Below, piece after piece: positions 8,155 through 15,628 of a DNA stretch of 43,491 nucleotides. The stretch is from Paraburkholderia sp. Lineage in GTDB: Bacteria > Pseudomonadota > Gammaproteobacteria > Burkholderiales > Burkholderiaceae. A model generated the notes under the pieces. It saw only the letters and a program-made list of their open reading frames with translations. It was not told where the DNA came from and ran no database searches. The stretch spans positions 1-43,491 of the forward strand of contig JAITTX010000161.1 in assembly GCA_031286755.1 (NCBI GenBank), given 5' to 3'. A program made the translations under genes and the position numbers. The stretch's first letter is position 1. Each line of letters begins with the position of its first letter.

Positions 8155-9303
8155 TTAACGCGCAGCGAGCTTCGACGCCAGATAGCGCGCGAAGTCGTAA
8201 TTCGGGCGTTCGAGGTGGCTCAAGTGGCCGGGCTTCGCGAGCGGGGCGTGCACGCCCCGGAACACCGCTTCCACGCCGCGCCGGTCTTCCGCGTTCACTT
8301 CGTCGAGCAAGGTCTTGAGCGTCGCCATGTGCGCATTGGCTTCGGGGTCGGCGATGAATTCGGGCGCGAGCCCGCCGCCAAAGCGGATATGCACGCGGCC
8401 CACGCCGCGCGGCTGCAACACGAGATACCAGAAGTAACCGGGCGTGAGCGTGATGAGATGGGTGGGATAGATCGCCAGCAACGCGGTGGTCTTGCGCCAG
8501 TCTCCGCTCAGACGGTGGTTGTCCGGATGCGCGTTGCCGATGGGAAGGGACGCTTCCTTCGTGATCCAGTGATAGTTGAAGGCGGCAAGCCCGGGCGGGC
8601 ATTCCATTTCTTCGAGGCGCGAATGCGGCCCGACCGTCGCGCGATGCAGCATCGGCAAGTGATAGCTTTCCATGAAGTTTTCGGCGAGGATCTTCCAGTT
8701 GGTGTCCCAGACGTGCTCTTCATGGAAGGTTTCGACGTAGTCCGTCATGCCGTATGCGCCGATCAGTTCGGCGAGCGGCGCGAGATGCCGATGCACGGGC
8801 GGCGCGTTTTCGTCGAGCGTCACGTAGATCCAGCCTTGCCATTGCTCGCAGCGAATCGCCGGCAGCCGGTAGCTTTCCTTGCAGAAACCCGCTTGCTGGT
8901 CCATCAGCGGTGCGCCCTTCAGCGCGCCGTCGAGTCCGTAGTTCCAGGCGTGATACGGGCACACGATCCGGCGCACGTTGCCGCGGCCTTCGAGCAGCAC
9001 CGACATGCGATGCAGGCACACATTCGACATCGCGCGAAGCGCCATCGTCTCGTCGCGCAACACCACGACCGGCTGCCCCGCGATGCTGGCGCTCAGATAG
9101 TCGCCGGGTGCCTTCAGCGTGCTCGCGCGCCCCACGCACTGCCACTCTTTCGAAAAGATCTCGCGCTCTTCGAGCGACAGGAATTCGGGGGATGTGTACA
9201 CACCCGGTGGCATCGCGCGCGCATCGCCGAACGGTCGCTCGCACTGGGTCGCGAGTTCGTCAACCAGGCGGTGCACCGCCGTGTTCTTCGTGGGGTTTTC
9301 CAT
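8155..9303 (-). CDS. Rieske non-heme iron oxygenase, alpha (catalytic) subunit
   Basis: A 382-residue aromatic-ring-hydroxylating-type oxygenase alpha subunit. The Rieske [2Fe-2S] ligands are C96-x-H98 (VCLHRM) and C115-x2-H118 (CPYHAW). The mononuclear iron region reads NWKILAENFMESYHLPMLH, with the expected Asn/Glu and two His ligands. In length and motifs it resembles the group that includes choline, glycine-betaine and carnitine monooxygenases as well as true aromatic dioxygenases. AGGAGCG lies six bases before the ATG. First gene of the operon with the PotABCD-like importer, so it probably acts on the imported compound. No ferredoxin or reductase gene is present in the window. Confidence 0.9.
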   Translation of the reverse strand: MENPTKNTAVHRLVDELATQCERPFGDARAMPPGVYTSPEFLSLEEREIFSKEWQCVGRASTLKAPGDYLSASIAGQPVVVLRDETMALRAMSNVCLHRMSVLLEGRGNVRRIVCPYHAWNYGLDGALKGAPLMDQQAGFCKESYRLPAIRCEQWQGWIYVTLDENAPPVHRHLAPLAELIGAYGMTDYVETFHEEHVWDTNWKILAENFMESYHLPMLHRATVGPHSRLEEMECPPGLAAFNYHWITKEASLPIGNAHPDNHRLSGDWRKTTALLAIYPTHLITLTPGYFWYLVLQPRGVGRVHIRFGGGLAPEFIADPEANAHMATLKTLLDEVNAEDRRGVEAVFRGVHAPLAKPGHLSHLERPNYDFARYLASKLAAR

Positions 9304-9405
9304 GAGACGCTCCTGAATCCAGATGCGTTTGCGCCTGTGGGCGGGTCTGCGCCACTCAGGCTCGACTGACAGTTAATCTACCAAGCCAAATTACCAGTCA
9401 AAATA

Positions 9406-9427
9406 TTGTTTTCGGATACTAAAACAA
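9406..9427. promoter_or_regulatory. Inverted repeat in the Rieske/ABC operon promoter region
   Basis: TTGTTTT (9406-9412) and AAAACAA (9421-9427) form a perfect 7-bp inverted repeat around the spacer CGGATACT. It lies about 100 bp upstream of the Rieske start in the only AT-rich stretch of the 222-bp gap after the LysR gene. Position and symmetry suit a regulator binding site; the regulator is not known. Confidence 0.4.
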
Positions 9428-9525
9428 GGATTTTTCTATGCAGGCGCGCGGCACGTGTTTTTAACGCGTGTTTTTCGCGCGTGCTCTTTACGTATATTCT
9501 TTCGTCTGTTCTTTAGGCGCGCACG

Positions 9526-10452
9526 TCACGGCTCGAGCCGCAGGCGGCGTATATAGGTTTCGCAAAAGGACGAGAAGCGGGACACCACCTGCCGCGATTT
9601 CATGGCTTTGGAGCGGGCAATGCCAAGCGTCGTCGCGCTGACGTCGTCCCTGAAGCGCTTGATGACGAATTCCCCGCCATCGACAGTGCGCGTCGAATTC
9701 AAGGGGAAGTTCAGGATGCTGTAGCCGAGCCCGTTCGCCACCATGCCCCGCACGACTTCCGGCTGCGAAGACCGGAAAGCCGGCACGGGCCGGCTGCCGA
9801 GCGCATCGAAAAGCGCCGCGAAGTAGTCGCGGCTATGCGGCAGATCCAGCATCACATAGGGCTCGTCCAGCAGATCCTGCAACGACACCTTTCGCGCGCG
9901 GGCCAGCCGGTGGGTGGCGGGCAGGATCGCGTACGGCGGAAGGGACAGAAGCGGCGTGAAGGCGATGTCTTCCGTTAAATCGAGGCTATAGGTGAGCACG
10001 ATGTCCAGCGAGCCGTCGTGCAGCCCCTGGATCAGCACATCCTGATGGGCCTCGATGGTGCGAAACGTGATCCCGCTGTGCTCGCTCGTGAAGCGGCTGA
10101 TCAATCCGGGCATCAACGGCGGCGCCAGCGAGACGAGGCAGCCGAGCGTGATCGAGCCGGTCATGCCGCCATCCATTTCGGTGGCGGCCATCTGCAACTC
10201 TTCCGCGATCTTCAGAAGATTGCGCGCCTGCCCCAGCAGGTCGCGTCCCGCCTGCGTGAGTGACAGGCCGCTGGCGTGATGCCGGATGAACAACTGCACG
10301 CCGAACGAAATCTCGAGGTCGGCCAGCGCGGTCGAGATGGACGGCTGGGAAATGTGCAGACGTTTGGCGGCGGCGGTGAAAGACAGCACTTCCGCGGTCA
10401 CGACGAAGTATCGCAACTGACGCAGCGAGTAACGCAGGGGAAGACTTTCCAT
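9526..10452 (-). CDS. LysR-family transcriptional regulator
   Basis: A 308-residue LysR-type regulator starting MESLPLRYSLRQLRYFVVTA. The helix-turn-helix covers about residues 8-66 (LSFTAAAKRLHISQPSISTA), then a two-lobed effector domain (ITLGCLVSLAPPLMPGLI). It is a paralogue of the LysR protein at 2774-3691. It sits between its two likely targets: 184 bp from the divergent flavin monooxygenase operon, and 222 bp upstream of the Rieske/ABC operon on its own strand. Start at 10452 chosen by family alignment; the frame remains open upstream, but that part does not look like LysR sequence. Confidence 0.92.
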   Translation of the reverse strand: MESLPLRYSLRQLRYFVVTAEVLSFTAAAKRLHISQPSISTALADLEISFGVQLFIRHHASGLSLTQAGRDLLGQARNLLKIAEELQMAATEMDGGMTGSITLGCLVSLAPPLMPGLISRFTSEHSGITFRTIEAHQDVLIQGLHDGSLDIVLTYSLDLTEDIAFTPLLSLPPYAILPATHRLARARKVSLQDLLDEPYVMLDLPHSRDYFAALFDALGSRPVPAFRSSQPEVVRGMVANGLGYSILNFPLNSTRTVDGGEFVIKRFRDDVSATTLGIARSKAMKSRQVVSRFSSFCETYIRRLRLEP

Positions 10453-10514
10453 GGACTTGGCCTCGGTGTCGACGTGCGTGAATGAGGGGCATTGTGCAGT
10501 GGTCAAAAATAGCT

Positions 10515-10533
10515 GCATAGGCGAATCCGATGC
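10515..10533. promoter_or_regulatory. LysR-type T-N11-A box between the LysR and flavin monooxygenase genes
   Basis: GCAT (10515-10518), 11 bases, then ATGC (10530-10533) make a perfect 4-bp inverted repeat with the T-N11-A spacing typical of LysR-regulator sites. It lies in the divergent intergenic region, next to an AT-rich run (10540-10570) that probably holds the promoters. Confidence 0.45.
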
Positions 10534-10636
10534 TCTGCATTTTTTTAATATATTTTTCAGATTTTCAAAGCGGCGGTAGATTGCCGTGAAGCCGACGGGA
10601 ATCCAACGAAACTCCGCTTCTTTGAAGGACCAAGCC

Positions 10637-11986
10637 ATGACAGTCGAAATACAGGCCACGGACACGCTCGTGGTGGGCGCGGGACAGGCCGGCGTCGCCA
10701 TGAGCGAACACCTGAGCAAGTTCGGCATTGCGCATCTCGTGCTGGAGCGCGCGCGGATTGCCGAACGCTGGCGCACCGGCCGCTGGGACTCGCTGGTCGC
10801 CAACGGGCCCGCATGGCACGATCGCTTTCCCAATCTCGAGTTTGCCGATGTCGATCCCGATGGCTTCGCGGCGAAGGAGCAGATCGCGGATTACTTCGTG
10901 GCCTATGCGAAGAAGTTCGACGCGCCGATTCGCACCGGCGTGGAGGTGAAGAAGGTCGTGCGCAATGCCGGGCGGCCGGGATTCACCGTCGAAACGTCGG
11001 CGGGCACGATCGAGGCGCAGCGGGTGGTGGTGGCGACCGGGCCGTTTCAGCGCCCGCTCATTCCGCCAATCGCGCCGGCGTCGAAGCGGCTGACCCAGAT
11101 TCATTCGGCCGACTATCGCAATCCCGGGCAACTCCCCGCAGGTGGCGTACTGGTGGTGGGCGCGGGGTCGTCGGGCGTGCAGATTGCCGACGAGCTTCAG
11201 CGCGCGGGCAAGCAGGTTTATCTCTCGGTGGGGCCGCATGATCGTCCGCCGCGCGCCTATCGCGGGCGTGACTTTTGCTGGTGGCTCGGCGTGCTGGGCG
11301 AGTGGGACGCCGAGGTCATGCGCCCGGGCAAGGAGCACGTGACCATTGCCGTGAGCGGCGCGCATGGCGGCCAGACGGTGGATTTCCGGCGTCTTGCGCA
11401 CCAGGGCGTGACGCTCGTCGGGCTGACGAAGTCGTTCGAGGGCGACACGGTCACGTTTCAGGCGGATCTCGCCGAGAACATCGCGCGCGGCGACGAAAAC
11501 TATTTGTCGCTGCTCGACGCGGCCGATGCCTACGCCGCGCGCAACGGTCTCGATCTACCGCCGGAGCCGGGCGCACGGATCATTCCGGCCGATCCGGATT
11601 GCCTGATTCATCCGTTGCGCGAGCTGGATCTTGCAGCGGCGAATGTCACCTCGATCGTCTGGGCGACGGGTTATGCGGTCGACTTCGGCTGGCTGCAAGT
11701 GGACGTGTTCGACGACAAGGGCAAGCCCAGGCATCAGCGCGGCGTGTCGAAGGAGCCGGGCATTTATTTCCTCGGCCTGCCGTGGCTGTCGCGGCGCGGC
11801 TCGGCGTTTATCTGGGGCGTGTGGCACGACGCAAGGCATATTGCCGAGCATATCGTCACGCAGCAGAAGTATCTGACCTACTACGACGCATCCGCGCCCC
11901 ACGCGGCAAGCGAGCGCAAGGAGGCGGTCGAGCGCGCAGCGGCGCCCGCGATGCGCCATAAGGTCAGCGAAATGGGCGTGAGCTGA
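10637..11986 (+). CDS. Flavin-dependent monooxygenase / NAD(P)-binding oxidoreductase (FMO or CzcO-like)
   Basis: A 449-residue flavoprotein. The N-terminal FAD-binding Rossmann motif is VVGAGQAGVAMSE (residues about 11-23) and the second dinucleotide-binding motif is VVGAGSSGVQIADEL (about residue 172). The late ATG motif typical of FMO-like enzymes is SIVWATGYAVDF. The ATG at 10637 follows GAAGGACC and leads directly into the FAD motif. Family members oxygenate soft nucleophiles (N or S atoms) or do Baeyer-Villiger chemistry. First gene of a four-gene plus-strand operon with RidA-like, DUF1028 and M20-peptidase-family genes. N-oxygenation of an imported amine is a plausible role but is inference. 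Confidence 0.87.
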   Translation: MTVEIQATDTLVVGAGQAGVAMSEHLSKFGIAHLVLERARIAERWRTGRWDSLVANGPAWHDRFPNLEFADVDPDGFAAKEQIADYFVAYAKKFDAPIRTGVEVKKVVRNAGRPGFTVETSAGTIEAQRVVVATGPFQRPLIPPIAPASKRLTQIHSADYRNPGQLPAGGVLVVGAGSSGVQIADELQRAGKQVYLSVGPHDRPPRAYRGRDFCWWLGVLGEWDAEVMRPGKEHVTIAVSGAHGGQTVDFRRLAHQGVTLVGLTKSFEGDTVTFQADLAENIARGDENYLSLLDAADAYAARNGLDLPPEPGARIIPADPDCLIHPLRELDLAAANVTSIVWATGYAVDFGWLQVDVFDDKGKPRHQRGVSKEPGIYFLGLPWLSRRGSAFIWGVWHDARHIAEHIVTQQKYLTYYDASAPHAASERKEAVERAAAPAMRHKVSEMGVS

Positions 11987-12069
11987 TTCGCGGCACGGCT
12001 GCCATGCCATGCCCGGCCCGACCGGGCGAAGCCATTTCAACCGATCCTCCAGCATCGAAGGGGCATTTG

Positions 12070-12507
12070 ATGAACCCGGTAACACATACCCGTATCCGCA
12101 TGTTCAACACCAAGGATACCTACCCGAACCAGTCGCTCGACAACGATCTGTGCCAGGCCGTGCGCGCGGGCAACACCGTGTATGTGCGCGGCCAGATCGG
12201 CACGGATTTCGCCGGTAACCTCGTCGGGCTCGGCGACCCGCGCGCGCAGGCGGAGCAGGCGATGAAGAACGTGAAGCAGTTGCTCGAAGAAGCGGGCAGC
12301 GATCTGTCGCACGTCGTCAAGACCACCACCTACCTCACCGACGTGCGCTATCGCGAGCCGGTGTATCGCGAAGTCGGCAAGTGGCTCAAGGGCGTGTTTC
12401 CCATTTCGACGGGCCTGACCGTGGTGGCGCTCGGGCAGCCGGAGTGGCTGATGGAGATCGACGTGATTGCCGTCATTCCGGACGGATGGACGCCGCCAGG
12501 AAAGTAA
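12070..12507 (+). CDS. RidA/YjgF/YER057c/UK114-family protein
   Basis: A 145-residue RidA-superfamily protein. Recognisable elements are VRAGNTVYVRGQIGTD, the helix DPRAQAEQAMKNVKQLLEEA, the VVKTTTYLTD strand and a C-terminal EWLMEIDVIAVI strand. RidA removes reactive enamine/imine intermediates; other subfamilies hydrolyse related products, such as RutC in pyrimidine breakdown. The usual C-terminal arginine position of true RidA is not obvious here, so this is likely a specialised member. GAAGGGG precedes the ATG. It is 83 bp after the flavin monooxygenase and 10 bp before the DUF1028 gene, consistent with clearing an imine made in the pathway. Confidence 0.88.
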   Translation: MNPVTHTRIRMFNTKDTYPNQSLDNDLCQAVRAGNTVYVRGQIGTDFAGNLVGLGDPRAQAEQAMKNVKQLLEEAGSDLSHVVKTTTYLTDVRYREPVYREVGKWLKGVFPISTGLTVVALGQPEWLMEIDVIAVIPDGWTPPGK

Positions 12508-12517
12508 GGAGCCCGAT

Positions 12518-13207
12518 ATGACATTTTCGATCATCGGACGTTGCGAGCGGACGGGGCAGCTCGGCATCGCCATCAGTTCGTCGAGCATTGCGGTGGGCGC
12601 GCGTTGCCCGTGGGTGCGCACGAAGGTCGGCGCGGTGGCGACGCAGAACGTGACCCTGCCCGCGCTCGGCCCGCAGATTCTCGATCAACTGGAAGGCTTG
12701 CAGCTCGCTCCGGCCGCGGCGCTCGATCGCGTGCTCGCCGCGAACGAGTGGAACGAGTATCGGCAGGTGAGCGTCATCGACGCGCTGGGCCGCACGGCGT
12801 TCTTCAGCGGCAAGCAGGCGCTCGGCACGTATCACGCCGTCGCGGGAAACCAGTGCGTGGCCGCGGGAAACATGCTGACCGGAATCGAGGTCATCGAGGC
12901 GATGGTGCCGGCTTTCGAGAACGCCGGGGGTAACCCCGCGAGCAGCCTCGCCGACCGCCTGATGGCCGCGATGCACGCCGCCATGAAGCACGGCGGCGAA
13001 GCGGGCCCAGTGCATTCGGCGGCGCTGAAGATCGTGGGCGAAGTGAGCTGGCCGCTGGTCGACTTGCGGGTCGACTGGGCGGACGACGATCCGATCGGGG
13101 TGCTCGACGGTCTCTGGGCGGCTTATCGGCCGCAGATGGACGACTACGTGACGCGCGCGCTGAACCCGACTGCCGCGCCGAGTTACGGGGTGCCCGGTGA
13201 TGAGTGA
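12518..13207 (+). CDS. DUF1028-family protein (Ntn-hydrolase-like)
   Basis: A 229-residue protein starting MTFSIIGRCERTGQLGIAIS, typical of the DUF1028 family, which has an Ntn-hydrolase-like fold but little characterised biochemistry. Family features include the SSSSIAVGARCPWVRT segment, GAVATQNVT, and a central AGNMLTG. AAGGAG lies upstream of the ATG at 12518. It overlaps the following M20-family gene by eight bases, so translation is probably coupled. The neighbouring M20 deacylase suggests involvement in amide or peptide-like bond hydrolysis; function otherwise unknown. Confidence 0.85.
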   Translation: MTFSIIGRCERTGQLGIAISSSSIAVGARCPWVRTKVGAVATQNVTLPALGPQILDQLEGLQLAPAAALDRVLAANEWNEYRQVSVIDALGRTAFFSGKQALGTYHAVAGNQCVAAGNMLTGIEVIEAMVPAFENAGGNPASSLADRLMAAMHAAMKHGGEAGPVHSAALKIVGEVSWPLVDLRVDWADDDPIGVLDGLWAAYRPQMDDYVTRALNPTAAPSYGVPGDE

Positions 13208-14390
13208 AGCCGCGAGCCGCGTGCTGCTCGAGAAGCTGATCGGATTCGCCACCGTCAGCCGCGACTCGAATCTCGAGATGATCGGGTTTATTCAGCGTTA
13301 CCTCGACGAGCACGGCGTGGCGAGCGAGCTGTTCTACAACGCGGAGCGCACCAAGGCCAATCTCTTTGCCACCATCGGGCCGCGCGACCGGGGCGGCATC
13401 GTGCTTTCCGGGCACACGGACGTCGTGCCGGTCGACGGCCAGGCATGGACCGTCGACCCGTTCAGGCTCAGCGAGAAGGACGGGCGGCTCTACGGACGCG
13501 GCGCGGCCGACATGAAGGGCTATCTCGCGTCCGTGCTGGCCGCGGTGCCGTTGTTTGCCGGGCGCGAACTGAAAATGCCGGTGCATCTCGCGTTCTCCTA
13601 TGACGAGGAGGTCGGTTGTCTCGGCGTGCGGCCGATGCTCGCGGAACTGGAGCAACGCCCGCACCGGCCCGTGTTGTGCCTGATCGGCGAGCCGACGCAA
13701 ATGCGGCCGGTGCTCGGCCACAAAGGCAAGCTCGCGATGCGCTGCTGCGTGAAGGGCGCATCGTGCCATTCCGCGTATGCGCCGTATGGCGTGAATGCCA
13801 TTCAGTACGCGGCGCGCATGATCGGCCGGCTGGATGAAATTGGCGAGCGTCTGGCTCAGCCCGGCCGCCACGACGCGCGTTTCGATCCACCGTACTCGAC
13901 CGTGCAGGCGGGGGTGATCAAGGGCGGGCGGGCGCTCAACATCGTGCCGGGGGAATGCGAATTCGATTTCGAAGTGCGGGCGTTGCCAGGCTTCGATGCG
14001 CACTCGGTCGCCGACGAGCTTCATGCCTTCGCGCAAACGGAATTGCTGCCGAAGATGCATGCCGTCAATGCGGATACGGACATCCGCTTGCAGGCGCTTT
14101 CGGCCTATCCGGGACTCGCCACTCCACCCGACAGCGAAGCCGCCCGCATTCTGGCGCTGCTCTGCGGCTCCGAAGCGTTTGGCACCGTCGCGTTCGGGAG
14201 CGAGGGGGGACTGTTCGATCACGCCGGCATTCCGGCAGTCGTGTGCGGCCCGGGCAGCATGGACCAGGGGCACAAGCCGGACGAATATGTGACGATCGCC
14301 CAGCTACGCGCCTGCGATTCGATGATGGAGCGCATTGCGGCGTATGCCGCGCTTGCCGACGCAGCCGCGCACGCCCAGGCCGCTTCGTGA
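13200..14390 (+). CDS. M20-family metallohydrolase, ArgE/acetylornithine deacetylase type
   Basis: A 396-residue dinuclear-zinc amidohydrolase of the M20 family (ArgE/DapE/carboxypeptidase G2). Visible metal and catalytic residues are H72 and D74 in SGHTDVVPVDG, D104 in GRGAADMKG, and E136-E137 in SYDEEVGC; a later His lies in MDQGHKPDEYV. The middle of the protein is the usual dimerisation lid. The ATG at 13200 overlaps the DUF1028 stop; a GTG directly before it is an alternative. Last gene of the flavin monooxygenase operon. Position outside an arginine locus suggests a catabolic N-acyl deacylase rather than arginine biosynthesis. Confidence 0.88.
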   Translation: MSEAASRVLLEKLIGFATVSRDSNLEMIGFIQRYLDEHGVASELFYNAERTKANLFATIGPRDRGGIVLSGHTDVVPVDGQAWTVDPFRLSEKDGRLYGRGAADMKGYLASVLAAVPLFAGRELKMPVHLAFSYDEEVGCLGVRPMLAELEQRPHRPVLCLIGEPTQMRPVLGHKGKLAMRCCVKGASCHSAYAPYGVNAIQYAARMIGRLDEIGERLAQPGRHDARFDPPYSTVQAGVIKGGRALNIVPGECEFDFEVRALPGFDAHSVADELHAFAQTELLPKMHAVNADTDIRLQALSAYPGLATPPDSEAARILALLCGSEAFGTVAFGSEGGLFDHAGIPAVVCGPGSMDQGHKPDEYVTIAQLRACDSMMERIAAYAALADAAAHAQAAS

Positions 14391-14406
14391 CCCGGGCGTG
14401 CGCGGC

Positions 14407-15318
14407 TCACGCGGCGTGCCCGTGTGGGCCGGACGTGATGGCCTCGCGGAACAGGCCCGCGAGCTTTTCGGCCGCGAGCGAGAGCGGCGCGTCGCGCAGC
14501 TTCATGATGCCGAGCTGGAGCGGCGGGAGTTCGAGGCGCAGCGGCACGCGCGTCGCCTGCTGCGCATACGGCTGCGCGTCCAGCATGCCCACCGGCACCG
14601 CGAGCAGCGCGTCGCTGCGCGCCATCAGGTTCCAGCTCACGCCGAACGTGTTCACGCGGATGATGCGCGCGGGCGGCGGCAGCCGCGAGCGCCGCAGGTA
14701 ATCGAGCAGATTGCTGTGGTGGCTGCCGGCCGAGAGCGTCATGGCCTAGGTGCATCCGGCCAGTTCACTCCACTCGGTGGCGCTCGCCATGGGGTGGCCG
14801 CGCCGGCAGCCCACGATCGTTTCGAGCGTGTGCAGCGGCTCGAAGTCGAAGTCGCCGCTCACTTCCTCCATGGCCGGCGCGGCCACCGCGAAGTCGATCG
14901 AGCCGTCGCGCAGCGCGTGCAGCACGTGCGGCATCAGGCCTTCCTCGAAAGTCAGCTCGGCCAGCGGCATCAGCTTGCTGAAGCGCTCGATGACCGCGGG
15001 CAGCACGCCAAGGAACACCATCGGCGTGACGGCCGCCGCTACGTGCCCGCGCTTGCCGCCGAGGATCTGCTCGATGTCCTGGCGCGCCAGCGCGAGCTGC
15101 GCCTGGGCGAGGCGCGCCCGCGACGTGAGTTGACGTCCGCACTCGGTCAGTTGCACGCCGCGAGAGCTGCGCACGATCAGCGGCGCGTCGAGATCCTGCT
15201 CCAGCTCGCGCACCGCCTTCGTGACCGCCGCCTGGCTCAGGTGCAGATGGCGCGAGGCGCCGCGAATGCTGCCGGTCTCGACCAGGGCGAGCCAGGCCTT
15301 CAGGTGATGATCCTTCAT
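14407..15318 (-). pseudogene. LysR-family regulator gene interrupted by an in-frame TAG
   Basis: From the ATG at 15318 a LysR protein runs for 190 codons (MKDHHLKAWLALVETGSIRG, HLSQAAVTKAVRELEQ) and stops at TAG, 14748-14746, just after ELAGCT. The same frame then continues without shift through AMTLSAGSHHSNLLDYL to a normal end at 14407, giving 303 codons, the usual LysR length. At this place in the effector domain LysR proteins often have a Trp, so TGG to TAG by one transition is the simplest explanation. Expressed as is, it would make a DNA-binding protein lacking the second effector lobe. It is divergent from the amidase gene at 15629, its likely former target. A sequencing error is possible. 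Confidence 0.8.
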
Positions 15319-15628
15319 GTCTCGTTCGCTGCGCGCCGGCGCTCTGGCCGATGACGACGCAACGTTGTCTCCATCAAGAATGGGGCGGGAGCGGCACATT
15401 CTATCCAAAGCCTTGAAATTCCAACCCTGGTTTCGGCCCCGGTCCCGGCCCCCGGCTGCGCTCGCGGGAGACGGCGCGGCGCGACAACCTCCAGTGGTCA
15501 CCGCGAAGAAATGATCGTCTTTTGCGATCGCATGGCGCGGGTTAGCCTCTCCCCGGTGCCCGACGCTGGCGCTATGGGTCAGCGGGCATCGGAAGCAGGA
15601 GCGAACCGACAATCGAGGAGGAGCACAA
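15319..15628. promoter_or_regulatory. Divergent intergenic region between broken LysR gene and amidase gene
   Basis: No gene is seen. A possible minus-strand -10 element, TAGAAT, lies at 15406-15401, with only a weak -35 (TTGGAA, spacing 15). On the plus strand, GAGGAGGAG at 15616-15624 is the ribosome-binding site of the amidase. Confidence 0.35.

Noticed and set aside
14746-14748. TAG read as pyrrolysine or by programmed readthrough
   Set aside because: No pyrrolysine machinery or readthrough context is visible, and a single Trp-codon mutation is simpler.
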